A stretch of DNA of 64,000 nucleotides from Maricaulis salignorans (lineage in GTDB: Bacteria; Pseudomonadota; Alphaproteobacteria; Caulobacterales; Maricaulaceae). This document shows, piece by piece, positions 34,877 through 43,450 of this stretch; position 1 is the stretch's first letter; each line of letters starts with the position of its first letter. The notes below the pieces were generated by a model, which saw only the letters and a list, made by a program, of their open reading frames with translations, ran no database searches and was not told the DNA's origin. The DNA lies in assembly GCF_900103475.1 (NCBI RefSeq), contig NZ_FNHG01000009.1, forward strand, positions 1-64,000, written 5' to 3'. The position numbers were made by a program, and so were the translations under genes.

Positions 34877-35935
34877 ATGACCTCGACCCAGCCGCCAGCC
34901 GATCCCCGAGACACCGTCTGCGCCAATTGCAGCGCCCCGCTGGAAGGGCCCTATTGCGCCAGCTGTGGCCAGTCGGAAGCCGATTTACGCCGTCCCATCC
35001 TGTCGCTGGCTACAGACTTTCTCGATGGCGCCCTGGCCTGGGATGGCCGCTTCCTGACAACGCTGCGCGGCCTCTACACACGCCCCGGCAAGGTTGCGCG
35101 CGACTATGTCGACGGCAAGCGCATGCAGTTTTCGCCGCCCGTACGCATCTATCTGATCATGACGCTGGTCTTCTTCGCCGTGACTGCTGCAGCCGGCACA
35201 CGCCCGGTCTCGATTGCCTTCACCCCCGATGCCGCCACGATCCGCAGCCAGAGCGCCAGCGATATCGAGGCCAGGCAGCAGGCCTGGGCGGACCGGGAAG
35301 CGAGAGCCCGCGAGGCGGGCAGCGGCCCGCGCTTCAGCTGCGGCGTGATGCCCGGCCCCGACGAATTTGCCGCCGATGGCAGTCTCGCCTTCGCCCGCGA
35401 TACCAGCATTGATGTCACCCTGTTCCAGCGCGGCAGCGCGCCGGAAGGCCGCGGACTCGATCTGGAGGGCGAAGCCTGCTTCCGCGCCGCCCTGCGCGCC
35501 CAGGATGCCGACTGGATTGTCCCGGTTGTCCTCGAAGCCATCCGCCATCCGGGCGCCTATGAGGCGCGCGCCGGGGCGATCGCCAGCCAGGCCTTCCTGT
35601 TCATGGTCGCCGCCTTTGCCCTGTTGAACATGGCGCTGCACCCGCGGCGCCGGATGATCGAACATGTCGTCTATTCGCTCTACTGGAATGCCAGCATGGT
35701 CCCGGGGGTGATGCTGACCATCCTCGTCATCAATCTCGGCGGCACCCGTATACCAAGCCTTGTGGCGCTGGCCGTCATCGGCATCGCCACCCAGATTTTT
35801 GCGGCGCTGCAGGAGCGTGGCTTTTACGGATCGAGCTGGCTGGGCACGGCGCTGCGATTGCCGGTTCTGATGGCCGGATATGGTGCCGGAATGACCATGG
35901 TCTCGATCGGCCTGATCTGGCTGGGCGCGCGCTGA
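34877..35935 (+). CDS. DUF3667 membrane protein with zinc ribbon
   Basis: A 352-residue protein. A zinc ribbon at about 15-31 (CANCSAPLEGPYCASCGQ) is followed by the conserved DUF3667 block LATDFLDGALAWDGRFLTTLRGLYTRPGKVARDYVDGKR (read in two parts) and a membrane helix at about 92-110. The C-terminal half has several more helices. Function of the family is unknown. AGGAG lies seven bases upstream of ATG 34877, which fixes the start. It lies between ssrA and sspB; 140 bp separate it from sspB. Confidence 0.85.
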   Translation: MTSTQPPADPRDTVCANCSAPLEGPYCASCGQSEADLRRPILSLATDFLDGALAWDGRFLTTLRGLYTRPGKVARDYVDGKRMQFSPPVRIYLIMTLVFFAVTAAAGTRPVSIAFTPDAATIRSQSASDIEARQQAWADREARAREAGSGPRFSCGVMPGPDEFAADGSLAFARDTSIDVTLFQRGSAPEGRGLDLEGEACFRAALRAQDADWIVPVVLEAIRHPGAYEARAGAIASQAFLFMVAAFALLNMALHPRRRMIEHVVYSLYWNASMVPGVMLTILVINLGGTRIPSLVALAVIGIATQIFAALQERGFYGSSWLGTALRLPVLMAGYGAGMTMVSIGLIWLGAR

Positions 35936-36034
35936 ACCGGCCTGCCGCGTTTTCCCGCATTGCGGGCAAATCCTGAGCCCGGCTCAACCGGGGCGCCTTC
36001 TTGTGCAGTGAAACGACCAGAATGCGTTGACCTG

Positions 36035-36047
36035 CTCACGGCGTGAG
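36035..36047. promoter_or_regulatory. Palindrome upstream of sspB
   Basis: CTCACG-G-CGTGAG is a perfect 6-1-6 inverted repeat, 28 bp upstream of the sspB start. A TTGACC at 36027-36032 could be a -35 element, but no good -10 is seen. Confidence 0.3.
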
Positions 36048-36075
36048 TTACCCTTGAGGCAAGGGAAAAACGGGG

Positions 36076-36558
36076 ATGTTCATGGCCAAGGATCTGATGC
36101 GCTACGACTTGATGGCGCAAGAGGCGCTGCGCGGCGTTGTCCGTCAGGCTCTGCTCAGAGCGGCCATGCCGCAAGGCCTGCCCGGCCCACACCATTTCTA
36201 CATCACCTTCCGCACGCGCGCGCCCGGTGTCGATATCGACCCGTCCCTGCTCGAGAAATATCCCGACGAGATGACCATTGTCCTGGAGCATCAATTCTGG
36301 GACCTCGAAGTGACCGATATCGGTTTCGAAGTGACGCTGAAATTTGGCGGCGTACCGAAATATATCAAAATGCCCTATTCGGCCGTGTCACGTTTCCACG
36401 ATCCCAGCGTCGGCTTTCACCTGCAATTCGACCAGGCTGTCACCGGCGATGATCCGGCCGCCGATAGCGGGCCCGGCTCGAAACCCGCCTCCCGGGGCGC
36501 GCCCGCCGAGGGCGAGGCCGGCCAGGTCGTCAGCCTCGACAGTTTCCGCAAGAAGTGA
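36076..36558 (+). CDS. sspB: SspB, ClpXP adaptor (alphaproteobacterial type)
   Basis: A 160-residue protein matching the alphaproteobacterial SspB family: MRYDLMAQEALRGVVRQAL, GLPGPHHFYITFRTRAPGVDI (read in two parts), LEKYPDEMTIVLEHQFWDLEV, KYIKMPYSAVSRFHDPSVGFHLQF and the conserved ClpX-binding tail ending VVSLDSFRKK. SspB tethers SsrA-tagged proteins to ClpXP; the Caulobacter homologue binds the AANDNFAEE part of its tag, which is nearly intact in the tag encoded 1.4 kb upstream. ATG 36082 is an alternative start. Its stop overlaps the next ATG (TGATG). Confidence 0.93.
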   Translation: MFMAKDLMRYDLMAQEALRGVVRQALLRAAMPQGLPGPHHFYITFRTRAPGVDIDPSLLEKYPDEMTIVLEHQFWDLEVTDIGFEVTLKFGGVPKYIKMPYSAVSRFHDPSVGFHLQFDQAVTGDDPAADSGPGSKPASRGAPAEGEAGQVVSLDSFRKK

Positions 36559-37052
36559 TGTCGGGCCAGCGACCGGTTGCCCCTGATCTGAGCGATGGCC
36601 CGGTCCACCGGCTCAATGCGGAGCAGATTCGCGCCCGTCTCACGACGATGACCAATCTGGAGCATGCCGCGACCCTGCTGGGTTTTCGCCTGCTCGATTT
36701 CTCGATTGAAGAAGGTTGGCTCGAAGCCGAATTCAACCCCTCACCCCAGGTCTCCAATTTGCGCGGCGGCGTCCAGGGCGGCATGATGTGCGCCATGCTC
36801 GACGAGGTGATGTCCCTCGCGGTTCTGGTCGAACAGGGTTTCACGGTTGGCGTGCCGACGCTGGAAATGAAGACCAGTTTTCTCGCACCGCTGCCGCTGG
36901 CCCGGTGCAAGGCGCGCGGCCAGGCATTACGGGTCGGGCGCAATGTCGCTTTCATGGAAGGCACGATCTGGACCGGGGACGGCATTATCGCCGCCAAGGG
37001 TACGGCGACCTGCCAGGTCCGGCGGCCCCGCGCATTGCGCGACAAGGCCTAG
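36558..37052 (+). CDS. PaaI-family hotdog thioesterase
   Basis: A 164-residue hotdog-fold protein with the PaaI-type active segment LRGGVQGGMMCAMLDEVMSL (about 72-91), then TLEMKTSFLAPLPL and GTATCQVRR at the C-terminus. Members hydrolyse acyl-CoA thioesters; the substrate is not predictable. Its ATG shares the A of the sspB stop codon, so the two are co-translated, although no functional link is known. The N-terminal 30 residues are less conserved. Confidence 0.88.
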   Translation: MSGQRPVAPDLSDGPVHRLNAEQIRARLTTMTNLEHAATLLGFRLLDFSIEEGWLEAEFNPSPQVSNLRGGVQGGMMCAMLDEVMSLAVLVEQGFTVGVPTLEMKTSFLAPLPLARCKARGQALRVGRNVAFMEGTIWTGDGIIAAKGTATCQVRRPRALRDKA

Positions 37053-37068
37053 CTGCGGATATTCAGCC

Positions 37069-37512
37069 TCAGGCGTCTTCGAGAACGCGCTGCCGCCGCA
37101 CGGCGAGTGGCGGGGCGATAACCGGCGGCGCGCTGATTGGCCGCGCCACGATACTGACCCGCGCCTGTTCGCCGTCATGCCGGGTCACCGACAGGGCATT
37201 GACGGGGCTGTTATCGTGAAACAGCACGCCGGTCAGCGCATCAAACACCGATCGGGCGACATGATCGACATCCGGGTCGGCGCTGGTGCCTGGACGCTCG
37301 ATACGGATACAGACTTCATAGACACGGCCCGGCAAGCGGTCGCGCTTGAATTCCAGACGCAGGAATTCACCGATCAGCGACCGGAAACGGCGCGTCTGAC
37401 TGGTCAGCGCGTCGACGCGCATATTGAGTTCGTCACCCGACATTTTGCGAAATATCGCCCCTGCTACCAAGCTGACCGAATGCTGTGCCCCCGCGGCGAT
37501 GCGCATCATCAT
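37069..37512 (-). CDS. RusA-like nuclease-fold protein
   Basis: The central part, PDVDHVARSVFDALTGVLFHDN, aligns by eye with the RusA Holliday-junction resolvase core (RDLDNLQKAAFDALT... DDAQV), including the two aspartates of the DLD motif and a later Asp. The lysine after DLDN in RusA is arginine here, and the usual N-terminal proline-rich strand is replaced by a helical segment (ALTSQTRRFRSLIGEFL). RusA genes are normally phage-borne, but there is no phage context. The start is uncertain: three consecutive ATGs at 37506-37512, or ATG 37443, are possible. Nuclease activity is unproven. Confidence 0.55.
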   Translation of the reverse strand: MMMRIAAGAQHSVSLVAGAIFRKMSGDELNMRVDALTSQTRRFRSLIGEFLRLEFKRDRLPGRVYEVCIRIERPGTSADPDVDHVARSVFDALTGVLFHDNSPVNALSVTRHDGEQARVSIVARPISAPPVIAPPLAVRRQRVLEDA

Positions 37513-37601
37513 CTTGATCCGTCATCTGTGAGTGATACACGTCCGACCTGTTCTTCACCATCTTCGTCCGGCGCCAGGCGCGCTGCAAGGAGCTTCCCCT
37601 C

Positions 37602-38996
37602 ATGCGCGAGACCCGCACCGAAACCGACAGCTTTGGCCCACTCGAAGTTCCCAGTGAAAAGCTCTGGGGGGCACAGACCGCCCGCTCCCTGATCAATTTC
37701 CCGATCGGCACCGAGACGATGCCGAAACCGCTGATCCGCGCGCTGGGCGTCGTCAAATACAGCGCGGCGCGCGCCAATCATCGCCTCGACAATCTGGACG
37801 CCAATCTGGCCGACGCCATCGCCCAGGCAGCGCTGGAAGTCGCCGAAGGCAAGCTCGACGATCACTTCCCGCTCTCCGTCTGGCAGACCGGTTCGGGCAC
37901 CCAGTCGAACATGAATACCAATGAGGTTGTCTCCAACCGCGCGATCCAGATCCTGGGCGGCGAGGTCGGATCGAAGGATCCGGTCCACCCCAATGATCAC
38001 GTCAATCGCTCGCAATCCTCCAACGACACTTTCCCGACCGCGATGCATATCGCAGCCGCCGAAGAGATTACGCACCGCCTGATCCCGGCACTGCAGACGC
38101 TGCATAATGCGCTCAACGACAAGTCGCAGGCCTTCAAATCCATCATCAAGATCGGCCGCACCCATTTGCAGGATGCAACACCGCTGACGCTGGGCCAGGA
38201 ATTCTCCGGCTATACGGCGATGGTCGCCAATTCGATTCGCCGCGTCGAATCGGCCCTGCCGGCCTTATGCGAACTGGCCCAGGGCGGCACCGCTGTCGGG
38301 ACCGGGCTGAACACCAGGATCGGCTTTGCCGAAGCCTTCGCCGAGGAAGCCGCGGCGCTGACCAAAATCCCCTTCATCACCGCACCGAACAAGTTTGAGG
38401 CGCTGGCGACCAAGGATGGTCTGGTCGAGGCCCATGGCACGCTCAATTCCGTCGCCGTCTCCCTGTTCAAGATCGCCAATGATATCCGCCTGCTCGGCTC
38501 GGGCCCGCGGTCCGGTCTCGGCGAGCTCGCCCTGCCTGAGAATGAGCCGGGCTCCTCGATCATGCCGGGCAAGGTCAATCCGACCCAGTGCGAGGCGCTG
38601 ACCATGGTCTGCACCCAGGTGATGGGCAATAATACGACGGTCTCGATGGCCGGCAGCCAGGGCCATTTCGAACTCAATGTCTACAAGCCGGTGATTATCT
38701 TCAACGTGTTGCAGTCGATCCGCCTGCTGGCCGATGCCGCGACAAGCTTCACGGAACGCTGCATCGTCGGCATCACCGCGCGCGAGGACAATATCGCCCT
38801 GCTGATGAACCGCTCGCTGATGCTGGTCACCGCCCTCAATTCCACCATTGGCTATGACAAGGCCACCATCGTCGCCAAGACAGCCCACAAGAATGGCACC
38901 ACATTGCGCGAGGAAGCCGTCAAGCTCGGCTTCGTCACCGCTGAACAGTTCGACGCCATCGTGAAGCCTGAGAATATGTTGGGGCCGAAGGACTAG
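37602..38996 (+). CDS. fumC: Class II fumarate hydratase
   Basis: A 464-residue enzyme, with [18 protein letters not shown] near the N-terminus, [34 protein letters not shown] (active-site region), and the superfamily signature [16 protein letters not shown]. It interconverts fumarate and malate in the TCA cycle. An AAGGAG lies at ideal distance upstream of ATG 37602. It is followed after 3 bp by the DUF4169 gene, a pairing common in alphaproteobacteria. Confidence 0.97.
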   Translation: MRETRTETDSFGPLEVPSEKLWGAQTARSLINFPIGTETMPKPLIRALGVVKYSAARANHRLDNLDANLADAIAQAALEVAEGKLDDHFPLSVWQTGSGTQSNMNTNEVVSNRAIQILGGEVGSKDPVHPNDHVNRSQSSNDTFPTAMHIAAAEEITHRLIPALQTLHNALNDKSQAFKSIIKIGRTHLQDATPLTLGQEFSGYTAMVANSIRRVESALPALCELAQGGTAVGTGLNTRIGFAEAFAEEAAALTKIPFITAPNKFEALATKDGLVEAHGTLNSVAVSLFKIANDIRLLGSGPRSGLGELALPENEPGSSIMPGKVNPTQCEALTMVCTQVMGNNTTVSMAGSQGHFELNVYKPVIIFNVLQSIRLLADAATSFTERCIVGITAREDNIALLMNRSLMLVTALNSTIGYDKATIVAKTAHKNGTTLREEAVKLGFVTAEQFDAIVKPENMLGPKD

Positions 38997-38999
38997 GCG

Positions 39000-39185
39000 A
39001 TGAGCCGACCGGTCAATCTCAAACAGGCTCGAAAACGCAAGGCGCGGGCTGAAAAGGCCGTGAAGGCCGAAACCAACCGGCTGCGGCACGGGCAGCCCAA
39101 GGCGGTGACGGAGCTGGCGAAGGCACGTGCGGCCAAGGCGGCTCGGGAGCTCGACGGCAAGAAGCTGGAGACACCGGAGGGCTGA
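39000..39185 (+). CDS. DUF4169 small basic protein
   Basis: A 61-residue, highly basic protein (VNLKQARKRKARAEKAVKAE) with the family pattern NLkqaRKrkaRaek...A..NR..hG. It is tightly behind fumC, a conserved position in alphaproteobacteria. No function is known. The charge and helical propensity suggest nucleic-acid or ribosome contact, but that is only inference. Confidence 0.9.
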   Translation: MSRPVNLKQARKRKARAEKAVKAETNRLRHGQPKAVTELAKARAAKAARELDGKKLETPEG

Positions 39186-39250
39186 ATTAAGTGACCTCCC
39201 TCTCCTCGCGGAGAAGGACGGGCGTATGATCTGCCCCGATCCGCCGGCTA

Positions 39251-39556
39251 CTAGAACCCGGAATTATACATCGGGCGCTGACCGCGCCGGTCGCGGAATT
39301 CGGCGAGGAAGCGGGTGGCCTCTTCCGATTCGCTCAGGCTCTCGAAATACAGGAAACCGGTCGGCCGGACCGGCCAATTGCCCGCCGGCTCGAGCCGGAT
39401 CTGGCTGAAGGCACCGCGCAGGGATCGCGAGGAAGCGATCTTGAGCACGGAGGAGGGATCGGTCTCGTCCCGCAGCAGGACGTAAACGCCTGGACGGTTC
39501 GGGACACGCCGCTCACTCATCGCCGTAAACGGCAGGGGGGAACTCCATTTGCGCAT
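39251..39556 (-). CDS. GIY-YIG-like domain protein
   Basis: A 101-residue product. The segment RVPNRPGVYVLLRDETDPSS (where GVYVLL aligns with GIYxL), then VLKIASSRSLRGAF and a C-terminal RRGQRPMYNSGF, resemble a small GIY-YIG-type domain, although the second YIG motif is VLKIAS here and the catalytic arginine and glutamate cannot be assigned. Nuclease activity is doubtful. The start at 39556 is chosen by the predicted fold; the ribosome-binding site is weak. It faces the RHH gene across 113 bp. Confidence 0.5.
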   Translation of the reverse strand: MRKWSSPLPFTAMSERRVPNRPGVYVLLRDETDPSSVLKIASSRSLRGAFSQIRLEPAGNWPVRPTGFLYFESLSESEEATRFLAEFRDRRGQRPMYNSGF

Positions 39557-39669
39557 GCCGTCAGATTGCACGAGAAAAGCTGCCGATTGGTAACCATGCG
39601 CCGGCGTCGAGCAGTTGCGGCTGCGCATCGCCGGCTTGCCTGCACGCCCGGCCTGGGAGATTGTGGCCC

Positions 39670-39888
39670 ATGCCCCTGATCAAACGCTCCGTCTCCCTCG
39701 CCGGCCACCGCACCTCGCTCTCGCTGGAGCCGGAATTCTGGGCCGTCATCGACACGGCTATCCGTGCCGACGGGATGTCGCTGGCCGGACTGATCGCCCG
39801 GATCGACGAAGCCCGCGGCCTGGAACCGCTGGCCTCCTCGATGCGCGTCTGGGCCCTGAAACGCGCGCAGGGCTTGCCGGACGACTAG
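39670..39888 (+). CDS. Ribbon-helix-helix domain protein (RHH_4-like)
   Basis: A 72-residue protein with KRSVSLAGHRTSLSLEPEFW, the strand and first helix of a ribbon-helix-helix of the RHH_4 type, then GMSLAGLIARIDEARG. Such proteins are DNA-binding dimers, but a regulator function has not been shown for this one. Genes of this type commonly follow fumC and DUF4169 in alphaproteobacteria, and here only the GIY-YIG-like gene intervenes. The start ATG is preceded by GGGAG. Its last 4 bp overlap the convergent exported-protein gene. Confidence 0.8.
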   Translation: MPLIKRSVSLAGHRTSLSLEPEFWAVIDTAIRADGMSLAGLIARIDEARGLEPLASSMRVWALKRAQGLPDD

Positions 39889-40493
39889 TGCCCGGGCCGG
39901 CGCTGGGCAGCGATTGTCAGCACGTCCATCTGTGAATCGAGATCAAACACGATCGGTGCCTCGGTGCCGCACTGCCAGTCCGGCGCCAGATAATCGGCCA
40001 CGTCGCGCGCGATCTGATTGGCACCCGGCTGCTGCGCCGCCTCGACATAGGCGACATGGCAGGCGCCGACTTCCCCGTCCGGGCGCAGGGCCGAAACGGT
40101 GAGATACTGCCCGCCCTCGCCGGGTTCAAAGCCGGTGAAGATCGAGCGATAAATCGTCGCGAAGGGCACGCCGGACGCGTCGAGACGCCATTCCATCACC
40201 TGGCCGAGATCCTGGAAGACTGCGACGCGTGGCGGGTTCTCGCCCCATTGCGTTTCCTTGCCGCGCCGGGAATAGGCCACCGCCGCACCATGTTCGCCGG
40301 CGACAATATGGACCGTCCAATCGCCATAGCCGGCACAATCGGAGAAATGGACCGGCTCATCCTCGGCCTGGTAGCTTGTGCAATTGTCGAAGACGCGCAC
40401 ATAGGCGCTGTCATGGCCGGCGCCCGATTGGGCGTGGGCCGGGATGGCCAGCGCGAGACTGGCGATCAGGCTTGCAGGAACAACGTGTAGCAT
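39885..40493 (-). CDS. Exported protein of unknown function
   Basis: A 202-residue protein with a clear signal peptide (LHVVPASLIASLALAIPAHA, cleavage after AHA) and a mature domain with four cysteines (FDNCTSYQAE, FSDCAGYGDW, GACHVAYVE, WQCGTE), probably forming disulfides in the periplasm. No family is recognised. It is divergent from the ClC channel gene and converges with the RHH gene. A periplasmic stand-alone role is likely but unspecified. Confidence 0.8.
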   Translation of the reverse strand: MLHVVPASLIASLALAIPAHAQSGAGHDSAYVRVFDNCTSYQAEDEPVHFSDCAGYGDWTVHIVAGEHGAAVAYSRRGKETQWGENPPRVAVFQDLGQVMEWRLDASGVPFATIYRSIFTGFEPGEGGQYLTVSALRPDGEVGACHVAYVEAAQQPGANQIARDVADYLAPDWQCGTEAPIVFDLDSQMDVLTIAAQRRPGH

Positions 40494-40619
40494 GGGGCCT
40501 CCCTTTTCCGCGTCACTCTAGGGCGCGATGGCAGGCCTGTGCCAGAAAAAACCGCCGGACGGCTCACAGCCTTGCCCCTTGCCCTTGACCCTGGTCGCCG
40601 GAGCACGGCAAATCGCCGG

Positions 40620-42254
40620 GTGTCAAATCCGAAGCCCAAAGCCTCCACCGGGGAATTTCTCGTCCGCTCCATTCGCAATGGCCGCGGGCCGGTGCTGTGG
40701 GTGCTGGGGATATTCGTCGGCCTGATCGCGGGCTATGCGACGATCGGATTGCGGCTGGGCATCAGCTTTTTCGAACAGACCGCCTTTGGCGTCACCGAAG
40801 AGAATCTGGCCAGCCAGGCGGCGACCCTGCCCTATCTGCGCCTGGTGCTGATCCCGCTGGCGACCGGCGTCGTGATCGCCTCGCTCTATTATCTCGGCAT
40901 GCGCTTTGGACTGGTCACCGAACCGGCCGGCAAGGCGGTCGCCGATGTACTCGAGGCGCGCGCCGTCAAGGGCGGCAAGGTCGATCTGAAATCGGGCCTG
41001 TATTCGGCCCTGCTCTCGGCGATCTCGCTCGGCGGCGGGGCCAGCGCCGGGCGCGAGGGCCCGGCCGTGCATCTGGGCGGCACAATGGGATCGGCGCTCG
41101 CCGCCTGGCTGCAAATGCCCGCCCGCGCCAGCCGCATCCTGCTCGCCTGCGGCGCCGCAGCGGCAGTCTCGGCCAGTTTCAACGCCCCGGTCGCCGGCGC
41201 CCTGTTCGCCTTCGAGGTCGTGCTGGGTCATTACGCGCTGCGCTCGATCGCCCCGGTCGCGGTCGCCAGCGTCGTCGGCGCGCTGATCCTGCGCCTGCAT
41301 CTGGGCGAGGATCCGGTGTTCGGACATTTGCCGGTCGCCCCGGTCGGACTGTGGGATTATCCGGCCGCCGCCGTGCTCGGCATTGCCGCGGCGGGCCTCG
41401 CCATCCTGTTTGATCGCGGCGTGCTGCACGGCCCCGTCATCGTCACCGGCTGGGCCGACCGGATCGGCTTCCCGCACTGGATGCTGCCCATCCCCGGCGG
41501 TCTGCTGGTCGGCCTGATCGCGCTGATCGCCCCGGAAATCCTCGGCGTCGGCTATGAGGCGACATCCAATGCGCTGAATGTCGCCTATCCGCTGCAATTC
41601 CTGCTGCTCTTTATCGCCCTCAAGGTGATCGCCACCACCATCACCCTCTCCTTCCGCTTTGCCGGCGGCGTGTTTTCACCCTCGATCTATCTGGGCGCCA
41701 TGCTCGGCTCGGCCTTTGGGCTGGTGATGGTCACCCTGTTCGGCGATGCCACGGCCGGGGCCGGCTTCTTCGCCGTGATCGGCATGGGGGCGGTCGCCGG
41801 AGCTGTGCTCGGCGCGCCGCTCTCCACCACGCTGATCGTGTTCGAACTGACCTCCAGCTATGAAGCCTCGGTCGCCGTGCTGGTCTCGGTCTCGCTGGCC
41901 ACGATCCTGACCCAGTCAGCGCTGGGCGGTTCGCTCTTCCAGCGCCAGGTCATGCGCCATGGCTATGATATCTCCGGCGGTTCGAGCCGGCTGGTCCTGC
42001 AAACGGTGCGGGTGCGCGACTTCATGATTGCGCTCGATGAATGGGGCAAGGCCGAGCTGGCCACCGGCGTCTGCCTGTATGAGGATGACACGCTGAGCCG
42101 CGCCATGGGCCTGCTCGACGCCGAACAGATTGACGGCGCCCCGGTCCGCAGCCGCTCCGATGATCAATCGGTCGTCGGCTGGGTCACCAAGGCCGATGCC
42201 CAGGCCGCCTATGCCCGGCGGCTGGCGGAAATCAGCGAAGAGGAACATCGCTGA
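40620..42254 (+). CDS. ClC-type chloride channel with C-terminal CBS-like region
   Basis: A protein of about 544 residues with more than ten membrane helices. It has the ClC motifs GREGPAVHLGG (with the gating glutamate), AAVSASFNAPVAGALFAFEV, and FAGGVFSPSIYLGAMLG (GxFxP). The usual GSGIP motif is not recognisable, which is seen in some subfamilies. The C-terminal 80 residues (RVRDFMIALDEW...VVGWVTKADAQ) look like a partial CBS domain. Ion selectivity and channel-versus-antiporter mode are unknown. No ATG lies at the N-terminus; GTG 40620 is preferred for its natural-looking N-terminus, GTG 40539 is the alternative. Confidence 0.88.
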   Translation: MSNPKPKASTGEFLVRSIRNGRGPVLWVLGIFVGLIAGYATIGLRLGISFFEQTAFGVTEENLASQAATLPYLRLVLIPLATGVVIASLYYLGMRFGLVTEPAGKAVADVLEARAVKGGKVDLKSGLYSALLSAISLGGGASAGREGPAVHLGGTMGSALAAWLQMPARASRILLACGAAAAVSASFNAPVAGALFAFEVVLGHYALRSIAPVAVASVVGALILRLHLGEDPVFGHLPVAPVGLWDYPAAAVLGIAAAGLAILFDRGVLHGPVIVTGWADRIGFPHWMLPIPGGLLVGLIALIAPEILGVGYEATSNALNVAYPLQFLLLFIALKVIATTITLSFRFAGGVFSPSIYLGAMLGSAFGLVMVTLFGDATAGAGFFAVIGMGAVAGAVLGAPLSTTLIVFELTSSYEASVAVLVSVSLATILTQSALGGSLFQRQVMRHGYDISGGSSRLVLQTVRVRDFMIALDEWGKAELATGVCLYEDDTLSRAMGLLDAEQIDGAPVRSRSDDQSVVGWVTKADAQAAYARRLAEISEEEHR

Positions 42255-42324
42255 TCGCACCACACTTCATTTCCCGCGCGGCGATTATCCGTCTGGAAAG
42301 AATGTCGGCTTATATGTGTGACAC

Positions 42325-42852
42325 ATGACCGCAGAGCAGCACGACATGACGGGGCCAACCCCGCTTCTGGGAGAGGGTGTTTTGAGCCCCGAGGCCCTGC
42401 GTGCCGCGAATATCAATCCGGTGACCGGACTGGCGACCGACTATCTCAATCACTTCAATGAAGTGATGATGTTGATGGAAATGCTCCCCGACATGCCTGA
42501 TTGCGCCGAAGACGTGCTCGACTGGGCCCCGGCCGACTATACCGAACACTTCACCAATTCCGGCTTCAAGGACAAGGAGCTCGCCGTGCTGGCCTACCGG
42601 GCGGCACCGCGCCATGTGCGGGCGGATCTGGTTACCGTGGTCTTGCAGATCGAGGCCGAGGTCGAACGGGCCCAGGATATGCTGCGCGGCGAAGCCGATG
42701 CCAGCGCCTGCCACGCGGTGGCCGGGCTCGCGACCGAGTGTATCAAGCCGCTGATCGCCGCGGCATCCGGCGCCATTCACGGCCAGGTCGAGAGCGTGGA
42801 TGATTTCGACGACGAGAATGTCCAGGCCGGTGTCGACGCCCTCTTCGACTAG
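42325..42852 (+). CDS. Hypothetical conserved-looking protein
   Basis: A 175-residue acidic, mostly helical protein beginning after a variable 20-residue lead with LSPEALRAANINPVTGLATD, a regular pattern suggesting conservation. No domain is recognised. A TTG at 42382 preceded by GAGAGGG is a plausible true start, which would shorten the protein to 156 residues. It stands between the ClC gene and another small unknown, both on the plus strand, without obvious operon coupling. Confidence 0.7.
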   Translation: MTAEQHDMTGPTPLLGEGVLSPEALRAANINPVTGLATDYLNHFNEVMMLMEMLPDMPDCAEDVLDWAPADYTEHFTNSGFKDKELAVLAYRAAPRHVRADLVTVVLQIEAEVERAQDMLRGEADASACHAVAGLATECIKPLIAAASGAIHGQVESVDDFDDENVQAGVDALFD

Positions 42853-42961
42853 TTGCGCCACAAGACCCTGCACGCAGTTTCATATTGTATGAGTAGGGTT
42901 AACCGGGAAAATCGCGAATAAGCGGGCCGCTATTCATTGTTCCAATTACGAGAATCCCACC

Positions 42962-43312
42962 ATGCCCCGCCTGACACTGGTCCCGCACACGCCCCGCAAT
43001 CCCGCTCCATGCCCGACACAGGAATTGCAGGAGATCATCGATGATCTGCATGCAGCGCGCGATGGCATGACCGATGGCCCTGAAGTGCTGTGGCTGGTGA
43101 ATGATCTGATGTCCTGGTGCGACAGCCGCATCGAGGATGGCGACATGCAGGCGACCGGCAATGCCCAGCTCACCCTGTCCCGCCAGAATTTCATGGCCCG
43201 CCTGACCGGCTATGCTGAAAATATCCGGCGCTCGAATGGCGAAATCACCGATGATTTCCTCGCCTTCCTCGCCACCGTGCAGACGGCAATGGACGCCCCC
43301 ACGACCAATTAG
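42962..43312 (+). CDS. Small hypothetical cytoplasmic protein
   Basis: A 116-residue predicted soluble helical protein with the central segment ELQEIIDDLHAARDGMTDGPEVLWLVNDLMSWCDSR (two pieces). It has no signal peptide or membrane helix. No family is recognised. A GAGA lies upstream of the ATG. The gap to the previous gene (109 bp) suggests its own promoter; none is clear. Confidence 0.65.
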   Translation: MPRLTLVPHTPRNPAPCPTQELQEIIDDLHAARDGMTDGPEVLWLVNDLMSWCDSRIEDGDMQATGNAQLTLSRQNFMARLTGYAENIRRSNGEITDDFLAFLATVQTAMDAPTTN

Positions 43313-43450
43313 GCCCGCACCGGCCCGCCGTATGAATGGGCCCTGCGCCGGATGCGAACAAAAAACGAACAATTGCACATCACCGGCTTGGGATTGCGCG
43401 TTTTTCGGTCCAGACTAGCGGATTGAACGACTCGTTATTCGCAGGCTGGC

